From positions 387,681-451,680 of the forward strand of contig NZ_JAINFK010000004.1 of the NCBI RefSeq assembly GCF_019966575.1: a stretch of DNA of 64,000 nucleotides, written 5' to 3'. Made by a program: the position numbers and the translations under genes. A model generated the notes under the pieces. It was given only the letters and a program-made list of their open reading frames with translations. It made no database searches and was not told the origin of the DNA. Each line of letters begins with the position of its first letter. Positions within the stretch are counted from its first letter, which is position 1. Positions 62,232 through 64,000 of the stretch are shown here, one piece after another. This DNA comes from Oricola cellulosilytica (GTDB lineage Bacteria > Pseudomonadota > Alphaproteobacteria > Rhizobiales > Rhizobiaceae).

Positions 62232-63488
62232 ATGACCATAAATTGCCGTATTCGCGCAACCCTGGCGGGCGTGGCGCTGGCGCTCATTTTGGCAGGCCCC
62301 TCCTTCGCCGAGTCCGCCCGCTTTACTGCGAAGCGCGGCCTCAACATGGACCAATGGGTGACATGGCCGCCTGCCTACCGCTGGACCGAACCGGCGGTCA
62401 CCGGCAACTTCCCCGAATGGAAGGCGCGTGTCACAGATGCCGACCTGCGCCGGCTGAAGGAAACCGGCTTCGATTTCGTTCGCCTGCCGGTCGATCCGGC
62501 GGTCTTCCTCGTCCAGAGCGACCCGGCGGTTCGTGACGTCTTGTTCGCCGGTGTCGACGGCGCGGTCGACCGGCTCCTGGCGGCCGGCCTCAACGTCATT
62601 GTCGATTTGCATACGATCCCGCGAGGTGACGATACCGATGCGCCGGGCGTCGGGCAGATCCTGGACGATCCGGATCTGTTCGAAGCGTACCGGATGCTGG
62701 TTGCCGATACCGCGTCCCGTCTGCGCAGCCGTGATCCGCACAAAGTGGCGCTAGAACTTATCAACGAGCCAACGCTCGAATGTCGGGCGGGCAATCGCGA
62801 CTGGGGTCCACGCCTCAGACAACTGCATCAGGCGGCGCGTACGGGAAATTCCGAAATCACACTGGTTCTTCAGGGTGCTTGCTGGGGTTCCGCGGGAGGT
62901 CTTGCGGCAATCGACCCGACCGAAATCGGGGATGCGAACACGATTTACAGTTTTCATTCGTACGAGCCGTTCATCCTGACCCATCAGAGCGCAAACTGGG
63001 CCGGCGAACTGGTCAAACACATCGCCGGTATCCCCTATCCGCCGTCGCGGCTCGGGCCGGAAGAGGCCGGCGATCTCCTCCGCGCCAATCTCGAACGGAT
63101 CGAGGCGGACGCTTCCGACGGCGAGAAGCGATCCGCCGCCTCTTTTCTGAGAAAACAGATGCGCAAGTTCGAAGAGCCGAGCGCGCTGGCCCGGGAGATG
63201 CGCCGGCCTTTTGAAAGGGCGGCCCGTTGGGCCGATGACCATCGTGTGCCGCGCGAGCGCATCATGCTCGGCGAATTTGGGATGATCCGCCGGGAATACG
63301 GCAAGCCGCCCGCGACGAAACCACGCTGGCGCGGAGCCTACTATCGCGACATGATTGCGCTCGCTGAGGAACAGGGATTTGCGTGGGCGATCTGGTCCTA
63401 TGGCGGGGCGTTCGGTGTGATCGACGGATTTTCTGGTGAAAAGGCCGATCCGGACGTCCTCTGGCGGATCATGCCGGAACTGCGCTGA
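62232..63488 (+). CDS. secreted glycoside hydrolase family 5 (cellulase-like)
   Basis: A 418-residue protein with a signal peptide (ATLAGVALALILAGPSFAES, cleavage after SFA). Its TIM-barrel motifs match family 5: RLPVDP near 84-89, VIVDLHTIP near 122-130, the acid/base Glu179 in ALELINEP, a conserved His in YSFHSYEPF near 242, and the nucleophile Glu348 in IMLGEFGM. It should cleave beta-1,4- or beta-1,3-linked glucans in the periplasm or outside. GAGG stands four bases before the ATG. It sits between ybgC and ruvB, a place usually free of such genes. Its natural substrate is not clear. Confidence 0.87.
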   Translation: MTINCRIRATLAGVALALILAGPSFAESARFTAKRGLNMDQWVTWPPAYRWTEPAVTGNFPEWKARVTDADLRRLKETGFDFVRLPVDPAVFLVQSDPAVRDVLFAGVDGAVDRLLAAGLNVIVDLHTIPRGDDTDAPGVGQILDDPDLFEAYRMLVADTASRLRSRDPHKVALELINEPTLECRAGNRDWGPRLRQLHQAARTGNSEITLVLQGACWGSAGGLAAIDPTEIGDANTIYSFHSYEPFILTHQSANWAGELVKHIAGIPYPPSRLGPEEAGDLLRANLERIEADASDGEKRSAASFLRKQMRKFEEPSALAREMRRPFERAARWADDHRVPRERIMLGEFGMIRREYGKPPATKPRWRGAYYRDMIALAEEQGFAWAIWSYGGAFGVIDGFSGEKADPDVLWRIMPELR

Positions 63489-63501
63489 CGTTGGTCAGCA
63501 C

Positions 63502-64000
63502 CTAGTCGGCCTCCTCCTGGAAGAGTGAAGCCTGCACCGCCGACAGGTTTTGCGGGGGGGTCAGTCCGAGATGCCCCCATGCATTGGCGGTCAGCAGCCG
63601 CCCGCGCGGCGTGCGCTGGATGAACCCCTGCTGAATCAGGAACGGCTCGATGATGTCCTCGATGGCATCGCGCGGTTCGGACAGTCCCGCGGCAATGGTT
63701 TCGATCCCGACCGGGCCGCCGCCGAAGTTTCTCGCGATCATCTCGAGATAGCGCCGGTCGAGCAGGTCGAGACCGATCGCGTCGACATCGAGGCGCGACA
63801 GCGCCTCGTCCGCGATCCGGCGGGTTACCTCGCTGGCCTTCTCCACATCAGCGAAATCCCGCACGCGGCGAAGCAGGCGTCCGGCGATGCGCGGAGTACC
63901 CCGCGCACGCCGGGCAATCTCGAGCGCGCCATCATCCGCCATCGCCAGCCCCATGATGCGCGCGCCGCGCCTGACGATCGTCTCCAGTTCCCCGACCGTG
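63502..64000 (-). CDS. ruvB: Holliday junction branch-migration ATPase RuvB, C-terminal part
   Basis: The 3' part of ruvB; the 5' part lies beyond the window. The visible 165 residues begin with [19 protein letters not shown] and contain the [28 protein letters not shown] sensor-2 stretch and the C-terminal winged-helix DNA-binding domain ([20 protein letters not shown]). RuvB is the hexameric motor that moves Holliday junctions with RuvA. The stop is 13 bp past the convergent glycosidase stop. The last residues ([14 protein letters not shown]) are a typical rhizobial tail. Confidence 0.93.
   Translation of the reverse strand, partial: TVGELETIVRRGARIMGLAMADDGALEIARRARGTPRIAGRLLRRVRDFADVEKASEVTRRIADEALSRLDVDAIGLDLLDRRYLEMIARNFGGGPVGIETIAAGLSEPRDAIEDIIEPFLIQQGFIQRTPRGRLLTANAWGHLGLTPPQNLSAVQASLFQEEAD

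Noticed and set aside
1-64000. tRNA, rRNA, insertion sequence or prophage genes
   Set aside because: I scanned for cloverleaf-like segments, rRNA signatures, transposase or integrase motifs and found none I could support; a tRNA scan would be decisive.

Overview
This window looks like chromosomal DNA of an alphaproteobacterium of the order Hyphomicrobiales (Rhizobiales). The basis is the housekeeping backbone in its right part (rluD, rpoH, purA, serA-serC, glmM, ftsH, tilS and tolQRAB-pal-cpoB beside ybgC and ruvB), the RpoH-type sigma factor, the Omp31-like outer membrane protein, and the abundance of Ssu- and Pot-type ABC transporters. I cannot name a genus. I saw no rRNA, tRNA, CRISPR array, transposase or integrase.

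Positions 1-4843 look like the edge of a surface-carbohydrate locus. An overlapping leftward set encodes an acyl carrier protein, a short-chain reductase, an acyl-AMP ligase and the start of a LuxE-like acyl-protein synthetase. A divergent pair encodes a GNAT-like acyltransferase and a polysaccharide deacetylase. Together they could build a carrier-bound (hydroxy)acyl group and attach it to a surface sugar. Positions 5238-7934 hold a 7Fe ferredoxin, a DapA-family aldolase/dehydratase and an aldehyde dehydrogenase, which fit a sugar-acid or hydroxyproline-type catabolic route.

Positions 7925-26534 are catabolic and transport DNA. A leftward eight-gene operon encodes an Ssu/Tau-like ABC importer, an FAD oxidoreductase, a CaiB/BaiF CoA-transferase, an enoyl-CoA hydratase, a LysR regulator and an amidohydrolase. 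A second leftward operon encodes an enolase-superfamily dehydratase, a DAO-type oxidase and a Pot-like ABC importer. It is divergent from a MocR regulator, and the shared promoter region carries a 22-bp-period direct repeat. A GMC oxidoreductase converges on the MocR gene.

Positions 26714-33362 form a leftward periplasmic metal and redox cluster, probably for copper. It contains two multicopper oxidases, three c-type cytochromes (one with a Met-rich tandem repeat), His-rich and Cys-rich exported proteins, an L,D-transpeptidase and a coupled 53-residue ORF. Positions 33493-39433 pair a Pot-like ABC importer with creatinase, pointing to creatine uptake and hydrolysis.

Positions 39610-64000 are housekeeping: a DUF6476-like membrane protein, rluD, rpoH, a decayed class A penicillin-binding protein, a membrane protein of unknown function, purA, an EamA exporter, serA-serC, two Omp31-like genes (one truncated), glmM, ftsH, tilS, the Tol-Pal system, ybgC, a secreted GH5 glycosidase inserted next to ruvB, and the 3' part of ruvB. 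Several clear hairpin terminators mark transcript ends (after the Omp31-like gene, glmM, ftsH, pal and serA). Hairpins also follow or flank the substrate-binding-protein genes of both Pot-like operons.
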